From: Planctomonas psychrotolerans
GTDB lineage: Bacteria; Actinomycetota; Actinomycetes; Actinomycetales; Microbacteriaceae
DNA: 64,000 nt
Assembly (NCBI RefSeq): GCF_008642235.1
Contig: NZ_SJEV01000002.1
Coordinates: forward strand, 124,001-188,000
Direction of reading: 5' to 3'
Part shown: positions 25,930 to 34,986 of the stretch, in pieces
Position numbering within the stretch: position 1 is the first letter of the stretch
Layout: the number at the start of each line of letters is the position of its first letter
Program-made: the position numbers and the translations under genes
The notes under the pieces: generated by a model
The model's input: only the letters and a program-made list of their open reading frames with translations
Database searches by the model: none
Told to the model about the DNA's origin: nothing

Positions 25930-26814
25930 TCAGGATGACAGGGCGCGTCCGTCCCGGTCGAGGTAGTCGCTCCACGAGCGGGTGGCCTCCCAGCCGAGCA
26001 GCTCCCGGGCTTTTCTCGTCGAGATGCCGGAGGCGTCCACCCGGTCGAGCTCGCGCAACTCGATGGAGTCGCTGTAGTACGCGCGGAGGACCTCCGCGAA
26101 ATCGTGGCCGCCGGCGTTGTCCGGGTTGGCGATGTAGAAGACCTCGTGGCCCGGCAGGTCGGACGTGGTGGCCAGCACGATGGCGTCCGCGAGGTCGTAG
26201 ACGTCGATGTAGCTCCGGAAGTTGCCGTTGACGATCGAGGGGTCGCGCACCAGGGGGCCGAGGTTCGTCTCGTAGTTGTCCTCGTTGTGCACGGTGGCCG
26301 GCCGGATGGTGATAGCCGCGATGTCGGACCGGCGGACGGCGGCGTCCATCATCTGCTCGCCGAACGCCTTGGAGAGCGCGTACACGTCCTGCGGGTAGAT
26401 CGGGTGCTCCTCGTCCACCGGCACGTAGTCCGGAGAGAAGGGGCGCTCGGGGAAGAAGTTGCCGACGATGCTCTCGCTCGAGATGTTCACGAAGCGCTTG
26501 ACACCGAAGCGCACGGCGGCCTCGATCATGTTGAAGGTCGACATGACGTTGGTGTGCATCACGACGTGGGCGGGGTGGCCGAGGGGTTGCGGGATGGCGG
26601 CGATGTGCACGACCGCATCGGCACCGGCCACGATCGCGAACGCCGATCCGGCATCGGTCAGGTCCGCTTGCTTGTACCGACCGGGCACCACGACCCCGGC
26701 GTCGAACACCGGGGGCACCAGATCGACCCCGAGCACATCGTGCCCCGCGTCGACGAGCGCCTGGGTGGCCGCGCGCCCGACCTTGCCGCGTGATCCCGTG
26801 ACGACGACCTTCAT
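25930..26814 (-). CDS. NAD-dependent epimerase/dehydratase (extended SDR)
   Basis: A 294-residue extended short-chain dehydrogenase. The NAD-binding loop is VTGSRGKVGRA, and the catalytic Tyr and Lys are in VYALSKAFGE with Ser in NISSESIVG. Size and motifs resemble sugar-nucleotide epimerases and uronate-dehydrogenase-like enzymes. A GAGGAG ribosome-binding site precedes the ATG. An inverted repeat containing TCATCGGAC lies upstream. Confidence 0.87.
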   Translation of the reverse strand: MKVVVTGSRGKVGRAATQALVDAGHDVLGVDLVPPVFDAGVVVPGRYKQADLTDAGSAFAIVAGADAVVHIAAIPQPLGHPAHVVMHTNVMSTFNMIEAAVRFGVKRFVNISSESIVGNFFPERPFSPDYVPVDEEHPIYPQDVYALSKAFGEQMMDAAVRRSDIAAITIRPATVHNEDNYETNLGPLVRDPSIVNGNFRSYIDVYDLADAIVLATTSDLPGHEVFYIANPDNAGGHDFAEVLRAYYSDSIELRELDRVDASGISTRKARELLGWEATRSWSDYLDRDGRALSS

Positions 26815-26863
26815 GGTGTGCTCCTCAGCCTTCCCGGCGCGGACGCTCGGGCATCGAGCATAG

Positions 26864-26879
26864 GTCCGATGATACGGAC
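26864..26879. promoter_or_regulatory. operator-like inverted repeat upstream of epimerase
   Basis: GTCCG and CGGAC arms flank six bases (ATGATA). Read on the minus strand it contains TCATCGGAC, which is identical to part of operator-like site 1 beside the GntR gene at 5.4 kb. Confidence 0.4.
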
Positions 26880-26983
26880 TCCGCCGGGCCCGTGATCCGT
26901 GGCTCTAGAGGACGGCGCGGAGCGTCCACTAGATTTGCACCGGCCTGTCGCTGAGGCAGCCCCGCAGGACGGATGGAGATCCC

Positions 26984-29374
26984 ATGAGCACGGCCACGAC
27001 GACGGAAGCCCGGCTCCCCGGGATGCACGCCGCCGACACTCACGATGTCATCCGCGTGCAGGGTGCCCGGGAGAACAATCTCAAGGACGTCAGCCTCGAG
27101 ATCCCGAAGCGCCGGCTCACGGTGTTCACCGGCGTGTCCGGCTCCGGCAAGAGTTCGCTGGTGTTCAGCACGATCGCCGCGGAGTCGCAGCGCATGATCA
27201 ACGAGACCTACAGCGCCTTCCTGCAGGGCTTCATGCCCACGCTCGCCCGACCCGATGTCGACGTGCTCGGCGGGCTGACCACCGCGATCATCATCGACCA
27301 GGAACGGATGGGCGCCAACTCCCGCTCCACGGTCGGCACGGCCACCGACGCCAACGCGATGCTGCGCATCCTCTTCAGCCGGCTCGGGCAGCCGCACGTC
27401 GGGCCGCCGCAGGCGTTCTCCTTCAACGTGGCGTCGATCAGCGGCGCGGGCGCGGTGACGATGGAGCGAGCCGGGAAGACCACGAAGGAGCGGCGGAGCT
27501 TCTCGATCACCGGCGGGATGTGCCCGCGGTGCGAGGGCATGGGAACGGTGAACGACATCGACCTCACCCAGCTCTACGACGACTCGAAGTCTCTCGTCGA
27601 CGGTGCGCTCACCATTCCGGGCTACACGGCGGACGGCTGGATGGTGCGCATCTTCAGCGAGTCGGGGTTCCTCGATCCGACGAAGCCGATCCGGGACTAC
27701 ACGAAGAAGGAGTTGAACGACTTCCTCTACAAGGAGCCGACGAAGGTCGCGTTGCAGTCCATGAACATGACCTACGAGGGTCTGATCCCGAAGATCTCGA
27801 AGTCGTTCCTGTCGAAGGACAAGGAGGCGATGCAGCCGCACATCCGCGCCTTCGTCGAGCGCGCCGTGACCTTCACGACCTGCCCCGACTGCGAGGGCAC
27901 CCGCCTGAACGAGGGCGCCCGGTCGTCGCGCATCGCCGGCATCAGCATCGCGGATGCCTGCGCCATGCAGATCAGCGACCTCGCCGAGTGGGTGCGGGGG
28001 GTGCACGAGCCGTCGGTGGCACCGCTTCTCGCCGCGCTGCAGCACACTCTCGATTCATTCGTCGAAATCGGGCTCGGTTACCTGTCGCTCGACCGCCCGG
28101 CCGGCACGCTGTCGGGCGGTGAAGCGCAGCGCACCAAGCTCATCCGTCACCTCGGGTCTTCGCTCACCGACGTCACCTACGTGTTCGACGAACCGACCAT
28201 CGGACTCCACCCCCACGACATCCAGCGGATGAACGAGCTCCTCCTGCGGCTGCGGGACAAGGGCAACACCGTGCTCGTCGTCGAGCACAAGCCCGAGATG
28301 ATCGCCATCGCCGATCACGTGGTCGACCTCGGGCCGGGCGCGGGAGCGGCGGGCGGCACCATCTGTTACGAAGGGACCCTCGACGGCCTCCGCGCGAGCG
28401 ACACCCTGACCGGGCGTCACCTGCACGACCGGGTGGCGCTGAAGGACGCGGTGCGGGAGCCCACCGGAACGCTGCAGATCCGCGGCGCGTCCGCCCACAA
28501 CCTGCGGGACGTCGACGTGGACATTCCCCTGGGAGTGCTCGTCGTGATCACCGGTGTCGCCGGCTCGGGCAAGAGTTCGCTCGTGCACGGGTCGATGCCC
28601 GAGGATGCGGGCGTGGTGTCGATCGACCAGGGCGCGATCCGTGGTTCGCGCCGGAGCAACCCGGCCACCTACACCGGCATGCTCGAACCGATCCGCAAGG
28701 CCTTCGCGAAGGCGAACGGCGTGAAGCCGGCACTGTTCAGCTCGAACTCCGAGGGCGCCTGCCCGAACTGCAACGGAGCGGGCGTCATCTACACCGACCT
28801 CGGGATCATGGCGAGTGTCGCCTCCCCCTGCGAGGTGTGCGAGGGCAAGCGGTTCGACGCGTCGGTCCTCGAGTACACGCTCGGTGGCCGGGACATCAGC
28901 GAGGTGCTCGCAATGTCGGTGACGGAGGCGACCGAGTTCTTCGGCGCGGGTGACGCGCGGACCCCGGCAGCGCACGCCATCCTGCAGCGCCTGTCCGACG
29001 TCGGCCTCGGGTATCTGAGTCTGGGTCAACCGCTCACGACACTGTCGGGTGGTGAGCGCCAGCGGCTGAAGCTGGCGACCCACCTCGCCGAGAAGGGCGG
29101 CGTGTACGTGCTCGACGAGCCGACCACCGGACTCCACCTCGCCGACGTCGAGCAACTGCTCGGTCTTCTCGACCGGCTCGTCGATTCGGGCAAGTCGGTG
29201 ATCGTCGTGGAGCATCACCAGGCGGTGATGGCGCATTCCGACTGGCTCATCGACCTCGGGCCGGGCGCCGGCCGCGACGGTGGTCGGATCGTGTTCGAGG
29301 GCACCCCGGCCGAGCTGGTGGCCGCCCGGTCCACGCTCACGGGCGAGCACCTCGCGTCGTACGTGGGCCGCTGA
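26984..29374 (+). CDS. short UvrA-like dual ABC ATPase
   Basis: A 796-residue excinuclease-A relative. It has two ATPase cassettes: Walker A GVSGSGKSSL near residue 50 and GVAGSGKSSL in the second half, with signatures LSGGEAQR and LSGGERQR. Cys pairs CPRCEG/CPDCEG and CPNCNG/CEVCEG mark zinc modules. It is ~150 residues shorter than housekeeping UvrA, so the UvrB-binding region is probably reduced or absent. Such paralogues are linked to drug tolerance (DrrC/UvrA2-like). ATG at 26984 follows GGATGGAG. Confidence 0.9.
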   Translation: MSTATTTEARLPGMHAADTHDVIRVQGARENNLKDVSLEIPKRRLTVFTGVSGSGKSSLVFSTIAAESQRMINETYSAFLQGFMPTLARPDVDVLGGLTTAIIIDQERMGANSRSTVGTATDANAMLRILFSRLGQPHVGPPQAFSFNVASISGAGAVTMERAGKTTKERRSFSITGGMCPRCEGMGTVNDIDLTQLYDDSKSLVDGALTIPGYTADGWMVRIFSESGFLDPTKPIRDYTKKELNDFLYKEPTKVALQSMNMTYEGLIPKISKSFLSKDKEAMQPHIRAFVERAVTFTTCPDCEGTRLNEGARSSRIAGISIADACAMQISDLAEWVRGVHEPSVAPLLAALQHTLDSFVEIGLGYLSLDRPAGTLSGGEAQRTKLIRHLGSSLTDVTYVFDEPTIGLHPHDIQRMNELLLRLRDKGNTVLVVEHKPEMIAIADHVVDLGPGAGAAGGTICYEGTLDGLRASDTLTGRHLHDRVALKDAVREPTGTLQIRGASAHNLRDVDVDIPLGVLVVITGVAGSGKSSLVHGSMPEDAGVVSIDQGAIRGSRRSNPATYTGMLEPIRKAFAKANGVKPALFSSNSEGACPNCNGAGVIYTDLGIMASVASPCEVCEGKRFDASVLEYTLGGRDISEVLAMSVTEATEFFGAGDARTPAAHAILQRLSDVGLGYLSLGQPLTTLSGGERQRLKLATHLAEKGGVYVLDEPTTGLHLADVEQLLGLLDRLVDSGKSVIVVEHHQAVMAHSDWLIDLGPGAGRDGGRIVFEGTPAELVAARSTLTGEHLASYVGR

Positions 29375-29388
29375 GCGCCCTGCCCCGC

Positions 29389-29670
29389 ATGCGCACGCAT
29401 CCGCTCTGGCGGCCGTACGATCCCGCCGCCACGCTCGATCGGCGTCGCTTCCGGCTCGCATCCCGCCAGGTGCACGTGGGAGGGGTGGTGCCGTACGACG
29501 CCTCGTGGCCGGAGCAGTTCGATCGCCTTCGCCGCCTGCTGACCGCGGCGCTCGGACCGCGGGCGCTCGAGGTGCACCACGTCGGATCCACGTCGGTGCC
29601 GGGGCTCGCGGCGAAGCCGATCATCGACGTGGACGTGGTGGTCGAGGACTCCACGCGCCGATCGCGACCG
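29389..29670 (+). pseudogene. GrpB/UPF0157 nucleotidyltransferase fragment, 3'-truncated
   Basis: About 85 residues match the N-terminal half of the GrpB (UPF0157) family: VVPYDASWPEQFDRLRRLL, then VHHVGSTSVPGLAAKPIIDV with the HVGSTSVPG signature. Intact members are ~170-190 residues. After VVVEDS the frame runs on into antisense of the M1 peptidase and loses family resemblance. The break lies next to a REP-like remnant at 29671-29688. It is most likely non-functional. Confidence 0.78.
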
Positions 29671-29688
29671 TTGACCGTGGCTCAGGGA
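29671..29688. repeat. REP-like remnant at the GrpB break
   Basis: TTGACCGTGGCTCAGGGA matches the linker-plus-arm part of the REP-like units (compare ACCGTGGGGCTCAG in array A). It supplies the stop codon of the M1 peptidase gene. Confidence 0.45.
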
Positions 29689-30971
29689 AGGGCGGGCATG
29701 GCGGCCGAGAACAGCCACGGCTGGAAGAAGCCCGACCCGAGGCCCGATTCCGCCACGAAGTCCGCCGTCGTGACGGTGCCGTGCCGGTGCCGATCGCACC
29801 ATCGGGTCAGCAGGTCGAAGAATGCCGGGTCGCCGAGCCGGCGACGCACGGCATGCAGGGTCAGCGCTCCCCGCTTGTAGACGCGGTCATCGAACATGAG
29901 GCGCGCTCCAGGCTCCCCGATGCGGATGTCCTGACCGAGCCGGGCGAGTCGGGCGTGATGGCCGCGGGCGAGCGCATCGGCCGACGCGCCACCGCTGTGC
30001 TCCGACCAGAGCCACTCGGCGTAGCAGGCGAATCCCTCGTTGAGCCAGATGTGCCGCCACTCGGTGAGGCCCACACTGTTGCCGAACCACTGGTGCGCCA
30101 GCTCGTGAGCGATCAGCCGCTCCGTCGACCCGGCACCGTCGATGTGATTCGAACCGAAGACCGCCATCGCCTGTGCCTCGAGCGGTATCTCTAGTGCGTC
30201 ATCCGTGACGACGAGGTGGTACTTGCCGAACGGGTACGGTCCGAAGAGCTGCTCGAACAACGCCATCATGCCGGGAACGACGGCGAAGTCGGAACGGACG
30301 CGCGCCTCGAGGGCCGGCGGATACGCGACCGTGGCGATCACGGATCCCGCCCGCATGGTGGTCGTCGCGTACCGGCCGATCTGCACGGTCGCCAGGTACG
30401 GCGACGTGGGGACCTCCTGCTCGTACACCCACGATCGGCGGCCGGAGACCTTCGTGCGGGAGACCAGATGGCCGCTGCAGACGACCGTGTACGGGGCGTC
30501 GACGGTGACCCGGATGCGGAAGGTCGCCTTGTCGCCGGGCCGGTCGTTGCAGGGGAACCAGGTGCACGAGCCCGACGGCTGGGAGGCGACGAGCACGCCG
30601 TCGCTGAGCTCCTCCCAGCCCAGCTCACCCCACGGCGTGCGCCGGGGGGACGGGGCGCCCGCGTACGCCACGGTGACGGCGAATCGATCCCCCGCCGCGA
30701 TGGTGTCGGGGGGAGTCACGGATAGCGTCGAGCCGAGGTGGGAGTACTTCGGGGCGGGGTCGCCATTCACGCGCACCGAACTGACGCGCAGCCCGGCGAG
30801 ATCGAGGGAGAACTTCCGAAGCTGCACGACCGCCACCGCCGTGATCGTCGCGGTGGCGGAGAGACGGTTCCGCGACACCCGGTAGTCGAGGTCGAGGTCG
30901 TAGTGCTCGACCCGGTATGCGCCGGTACCGACCTCGGGGGTGTACGCGTCTCCGGATGCCTCCGGCGTCAC
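29682..30971 (-). CDS. M1 family zinc metallopeptidase of the Pls/PosA operon
   Basis: A 429-residue aminopeptidase-type enzyme. The zinc site is HELAHQWFGN followed by WLNEGFACYAEW. The substrate N-terminus Glu is in IPLEAQAM, replacing the usual GAMEN. The N-terminal beta domain starts YRVEHYDLDLDYRVSRNRLS. No signal peptide is seen, so it is probably cytoplasmic. GTG at 30971 overlaps the synthetase stop (GTGA), giving coupled translation. It may trim or degrade the synthetase product; a Zn-peptidase degrading epsilon-polylysine is known from producers (recalled). Confidence 0.88.
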   Translation of the reverse strand: MTPEASGDAYTPEVGTGAYRVEHYDLDLDYRVSRNRLSATATITAVAVVQLRKFSLDLAGLRVSSVRVNGDPAPKYSHLGSTLSVTPPDTIAAGDRFAVTVAYAGAPSPRRTPWGELGWEELSDGVLVASQPSGSCTWFPCNDRPGDKATFRIRVTVDAPYTVVCSGHLVSRTKVSGRRSWVYEQEVPTSPYLATVQIGRYATTTMRAGSVIATVAYPPALEARVRSDFAVVPGMMALFEQLFGPYPFGKYHLVVTDDALEIPLEAQAMAVFGSNHIDGAGSTERLIAHELAHQWFGNSVGLTEWRHIWLNEGFACYAEWLWSEHSGGASADALARGHHARLARLGQDIRIGEPGARLMFDDRVYKRGALTLHAVRRRLGDPAFFDLLTRWCDRHRHGTVTTADFVAESGLGSGFFQPWLFSAAMPALP

Positions 30972-33900
30972 GAACGGCCCGTGGTCGCGGGCACCTTCGA
31001 TGCGTAGTCGCCGATGGTGACCTCGCGCCACGGGCCGATGGGGTTGCCGCTCCAGCGGCTGGCCTCCGGCACGAGTTCGCCGCGCATCACGAGGGACACC
31101 GGCCCCACCGTAGCCTGGGCGGCGATGCGGGCCGCCGGCAGGATGACGCTGTGCGGGCCGAGCGTAGCTCCGGCGTCGAGGGTGACGGTGTCCATACTCA
31201 TGATTCGATCATGGAACAGATGCGTCTGCACGACGCACCCGCGGTTCACCGTGGCCGCGTCGCCGAGGGTGACGAGATCCGCCTCGGGCAGCCAGTGGCT
31301 CTCGCACCACACGCCGCGGCCGATGCGCGCGCCGAGGCTGCGGAGCCACCACACCAGGGCGGGTGTGCCGCCCGCCGATGACGCGAACCAGGGCGCCGCG
31401 ACCATCTCGGTGAAGGTGTCCGACACCTCGCTGCGCCAGATGAAGCTCGACCAGAGCGGATGCTCGCCCACGCGCACCCGACCGATGAGCACCCACTTCG
31501 CGGCCGTGGAGACGGCCGCCGCGACGGCCCCGGCGGCGAGCAGCACGACGCCGCTGAGGGGGATGGCCGCGAGCAGTCCCCATGCCGACGTGATGGCGCC
31601 GAGGACGAGCAGCACGCCGAGCCCGATGGCGCAGGTGACGAACACGGGGATCGCGCGGCCGAGCTCCCAGAGGATGCGCGCCACCCGCAACCGTGGGGGC
31701 GGGTTCGTCGTCCTGCGGGCATCACCCGCGTTGACCGTCCGGCGGAGACGCACGGGCGGGGACCCCAGCCAGGATGAGCCGGCCTTCGACTTGAGCGGTG
31801 CCGCCGACAGCACCGCCACGAGACCGTCTTTCGGCACGCGGTGCCCCGGACCGGCCATGCCCGAGTTGCCGAGGAATGCGCGGGCACCGATCTCGGCGCG
31901 GGCCACGCGCATCCATCCGCCGCCCAGCTCGTATGAGGCGACCAGCGTGTCGTCGGCGAGGAATGCCCCATTCTTCACCGTGGTCATGGCCGGGATGAGC
32001 AGCACCGTGGACGCCTCGACATCCCGGCCGATGGTGGCTCCGAGCATCCGCAGCCACACGGGGGTGAAGAGCCCCGAGTACAGGGGGAACAGCGCGCTGC
32101 GCGCGAGGTCGAGCAGGCGCTCGGTGGTCCACAGTTGCCAGCCGACGCGGCTGCGCACCGGATGCATGCCCTCGATCACGCCGAGACCGAGGAGGCGAAC
32201 GATGATCACGACGGAGCCGGCCAGGACGACGCCGGTGGCGAGGACGGCCGGGACAAGGGCGGCGAGGGAACGCCACCAGAACTCCACGAGGTCATCGGCA
32301 CCGCGCGCCGCTCCGGCGAGAAGGGCGCCACCGACCGCGAACGCCACGATCGGCAGCACGGCGAGGAGCACCGAGGAGACGGCGTACCCGTAGACCCAGC
32401 GCGTGCGCCGCGGCGGGCGGGCGGCGGGCCACCACACCCGGGCGCGTCCCACCCGCACGGCCGGCGACCCGGCCCACCGCTGGCCGGCGGGTACCCGGCC
32501 GAACACGGCCGACCCGGGAGCGATCTCGGCGTTCTTGCCGATCCTCGTTCCGGGCAGCAGGGTGCTGCGCGCCCCGACCGTCGACCCGGCACCGATGCGT
32601 ACCGCTCCAACGCGGACCGTGTCGCCGTCGATCCAGTACCCAGAGAGGTCCACCTCCGGCTCCACCGAGGCACCCCGGCCGATCCGGAGCATGCCCGTGA
32701 CGGGCGGCAGCGTGTGCAGGTCCACGTCTTCGCCGATGCGTGCACCGAGCGCGCGCGCGTAGTAGGTGATCCATGGGGCACCGGCGAGTCCCACGGCGCC
32801 GATCTGCTGCGCGATCTGTTCGGCCAACCAGATGCGCAGGTGCCAGGAGCCTCCGCGCGGGTAGTTTCCGGGCTCGAGGCGCCGGAGGAGGAGACGAGCG
32901 GCCAGAGCCGAGATCGCCATCCGGCCGAACGGCGTCGCGAAGAGGAGGATGCCCGTGAGGAGCACGCCGATCGGTACCGTCGGGAGGGCGTCGAAGCCGC
33001 CGAGCGGCGCGAGGATGCTGCTGGCGGTGAGCAGGTAGACCAGCCAGCGCATCCCGGTCAGGGCGAGCAGGGGAACGCCGAGCAGCGTCAGGATCCACTG
33101 GGTCGCAACCGGTGTGGCGCGGGGCGCGGGGCTGCGCGGCTGGGTCGCGGACGGCGTGCGGCCGGCGATGGCGTCGGCCATCGCCTCGAGCCGCGGGTGC
33201 GCGTACACGTGGGCGACCGTGAACTCGGGGTCGACGGAACGGATGCGTGCGACGAGTTGAGCGGCGGACAGCGAGCCGCCACCCAGATCGAAGAAGTTCG
33301 CGTCCGCGCTCGTCACCGGCATGCCGAGCACAGCCGACCACATGTCCGCCAGAGGCCGCAGGCGGCCGGGGAGTTCGGTGTCGGTCTCAGCGGCTCCCGC
33401 CAGTGGCCAGGGAAGCGCCGCGCGATCCACCTTGCCGGACGTGCGCGTGGGCAGGTCGTCGATGCGGGCGAGCACGGGGACGAGTGCGGCGGGCAGTACT
33501 CCCCGTAGGTGCTCCACGGCGGCGTCGCGGTCCCAGTCCCCCCGTTCCGTCGGGACGACGTAGCCCACGAGCACCTGGTTGCCGGCGGGCGTGGTCTGCA
33601 CGGCCACCGCGGCGCCGGACACCCCGGGCAACGCTTGCAGGGCCGATTCGATCTCGCCCAGCTCGATCCGTCGGCCGCCGACCTTCACCTGGTCGTCGGC
33701 GCGCCCGGAGAAGATCAGACCGGCGCTCTCGTAGCGCACGAGGTCACCGCTGCGGTACGCGCGCTCCCAGCCGAGGGTCGGGAATGGCGCGTACTTCTCC
33801 GCATCCTTCGCCGCATCGAGGTACCGAGCCAGTCCGACCCCGCCGATGATGAGCTCACCGGACTCCCCCTCGGCGACGCGGCGGCCGTTCTCGTCCACCA

Positions 33901-34912
33901 CCGCGAGGGTCCAGCCGTCGAGTGGAAGGCCGATCCGCACCGGGCCGGCGCCACCCAGGCGGGCGGCGCACGCGACCACCGTCGCCTCGGTCGGCCCGTA
34001 GGTGTTCCACACCTCCCGGCCGTCGCGGGCCAGCCGCTCCCCGAGCTCGGGCGGGCACGCCTCACCACCGAAGATGAGCATCCGCACGTTCTCGAGCGAC
34101 TCCGCCGGCCACAGTGCCGCGAGGGTGGGAACGGTCGAGACGATAGTGATGCCGCGCGTGGTGAGCCACGGCCCGAGGTCCATACCGCTTCGCACGAGAC
34201 TCCGCGGTGCCGGCACCAGACAGGCGCCGTGCCGCCACGCGAGCCACATCTCCTCGCACGAGGCATCGAAGGCGACGGACAGACCGGCGAGCACCCGGTC
34301 ACCGGGGGCGATGGGTTCCTCTCTGAGGAACAGTCGTGCCTCCGCATCGACGAACGCCGCGGCGGATCGGTGCGACACGGCGACGCCCTTCGGCGTTCCC
34401 GTGGATCCCGACGTGAAGATCACCCAGGCGTCGTCCGTGGGGTCGGGCGCCCCGTCCAGCGGGGTGGCTACCGAAGGGTGGGGCGCAGGTCCGGCGAACA
34501 GCCGCCGTTCGGCGCCGTCGGCGGCGGTGTACACCCCGGAACCGGTGATCGTGCCGATCACGCGGGCCTCCCCGAACACCAGCCGGGCGCGCTCGTCGGG
34601 GTCGTCGGCGTCCACGGGCACATAGGCGGCCCCCGCGGCGAGAATGCCGAGGATGGCGAGGTACAACCGTCGCGTGCCCGAGGGCATCCGGACGCCGACG
34701 CGGTGGCCCCGACCGACTCCCGCCTTGCGCAGCTCCGTCGCCACCTGCGCCACCCGCGCCATCATTTCGCCGTAGCTGAGGGCTCCGTCCGCGTCCTCGA
34801 TGGCCGATGCCTCGGGATGCGCCTCGGCCGACTCGCGCAGGATGTCGATCAGGGTGCGGGCGGAGGGTGCCGCCTGCGAACGATCGAGGATGCTCTGCGG
34901 GGAATCGATCAT
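30968..34912 (-). CDS. Pls/PosA-type single-module non-ribosomal peptide synthetase
   Basis: A 1314-residue membrane synthetase. Residues ~20-500 are the adenylation domain (IFTSGSTGTPKG at 165-176, YGPTE 305-309, TSGKVDR with K494). Specificity residues by hand alignment are D216 A217 E220 S259 I280 G282 T304 V312 V313 K494. The carrier domain has LGGGS with S547 for phosphopantetheine. Residues ~605-1314 hold three pairs of helices separating three soluble hexapeptide-repeat-like parts, the poly-epsilon-lysine synthetase layout. There is no condensation or thioesterase domain. ATG at 34912 is chosen; longer upstream frames overlap the exporter. No phosphopantetheinyl transferase gene is in the window. 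Confidence 0.92.
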   Translation of the reverse strand: MIDSPQSILDRSQAAPSARTLIDILRESAEAHPEASAIEDADGALSYGEMMARVAQVATELRKAGVGRGHRVGVRMPSGTRRLYLAILGILAAGAAYVPVDADDPDERARLVFGEARVIGTITGSGVYTAADGAERRLFAGPAPHPSVATPLDGAPDPTDDAWVIFTSGSTGTPKGVAVSHRSAAAFVDAEARLFLREEPIAPGDRVLAGLSVAFDASCEEMWLAWRHGACLVPAPRSLVRSGMDLGPWLTTRGITIVSTVPTLAALWPAESLENVRMLIFGGEACPPELGERLARDGREVWNTYGPTEATVVACAARLGGAGPVRIGLPLDGWTLAVVDENGRRVAEGESGELIIGGVGLARYLDAAKDAEKYAPFPTLGWERAYRSGDLVRYESAGLIFSGRADDQVKVGGRRIELGEIESALQALPGVSGAAVAVQTTPAGNQVLVGYVVPTERGDWDRDAAVEHLRGVLPAALVPVLARIDDLPTRTSGKVDRAALPWPLAGAAETDTELPGRLRPLADMWSAVLGMPVTSADANFFDLGGGSLSAAQLVARIRSVDPEFTVAHVYAHPRLEAMADAIAGRTPSATQPRSPAPRATPVATQWILTLLGVPLLALTGMRWLVYLLTASSILAPLGGFDALPTVPIGVLLTGILLFATPFGRMAISALAARLLLRRLEPGNYPRGGSWHLRIWLAEQIAQQIGAVGLAGAPWITYYARALGARIGEDVDLHTLPPVTGMLRIGRGASVEPEVDLSGYWIDGDTVRVGAVRIGAGSTVGARSTLLPGTRIGKNAEIAPGSAVFGRVPAGQRWAGSPAVRVGRARVWWPAARPPRRTRWVYGYAVSSVLLAVLPIVAFAVGGALLAGAARGADDLVEFWWRSLAALVPAVLATGVVLAGSVVIIVRLLGLGVIEGMHPVRSRVGWQLWTTERLLDLARSALFPLYSGLFTPVWLRMLGATIGRDVEASTVLLIPAMTTVKNGAFLADDTLVASYELGGGWMRVARAEIGARAFLGNSGMAGPGHRVPKDGLVAVLSAAPLKSKAGSSWLGSPPVRLRRTVNAGDARRTTNPPPRLRVARILWELGRAIPVFVTCAIGLGVLLVLGAITSAWGLLAAIPLSGVVLLAAGAVAAAVSTAAKWVLIGRVRVGEHPLWSSFIWRSEVSDTFTEMVAAPWFASSAGGTPALVWWLRSLGARIGRGVWCESHWLPEADLVTLGDAATVNRGCVVQTHLFHDRIMSMDTVTLDAGATLGPHSVILPAARIAAQATVGPVSLVMRGELVPEASRWSGNPIGPWREVTIGDYASKVPATTGRS

Positions 34913-34986
34913 GGAACTTTCGTCTCGGGTGGGCCGCTCCGTACGATCGACTGCCGAGGTGAACGGGAGGTTAAGAACGTCCCCCG

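Noticed and set aside
25373-25938. Proteins with repeated DRLRDR or TGSGTV motifs across the arrays (also at 40.7-41.8 kb and 57.6-58.3 kb)
   Set aside because: They are translations of REP-like DNA in several frames, with no start signals, and they overlap real genes on the other strand.
29389-29880. GrpB-M1 antisense fusion protein of 163 residues
   Set aside because: Family similarity ends near residue 85 and the remainder is antisense to the M1 coding sequence, so it is a truncated pseudogene.
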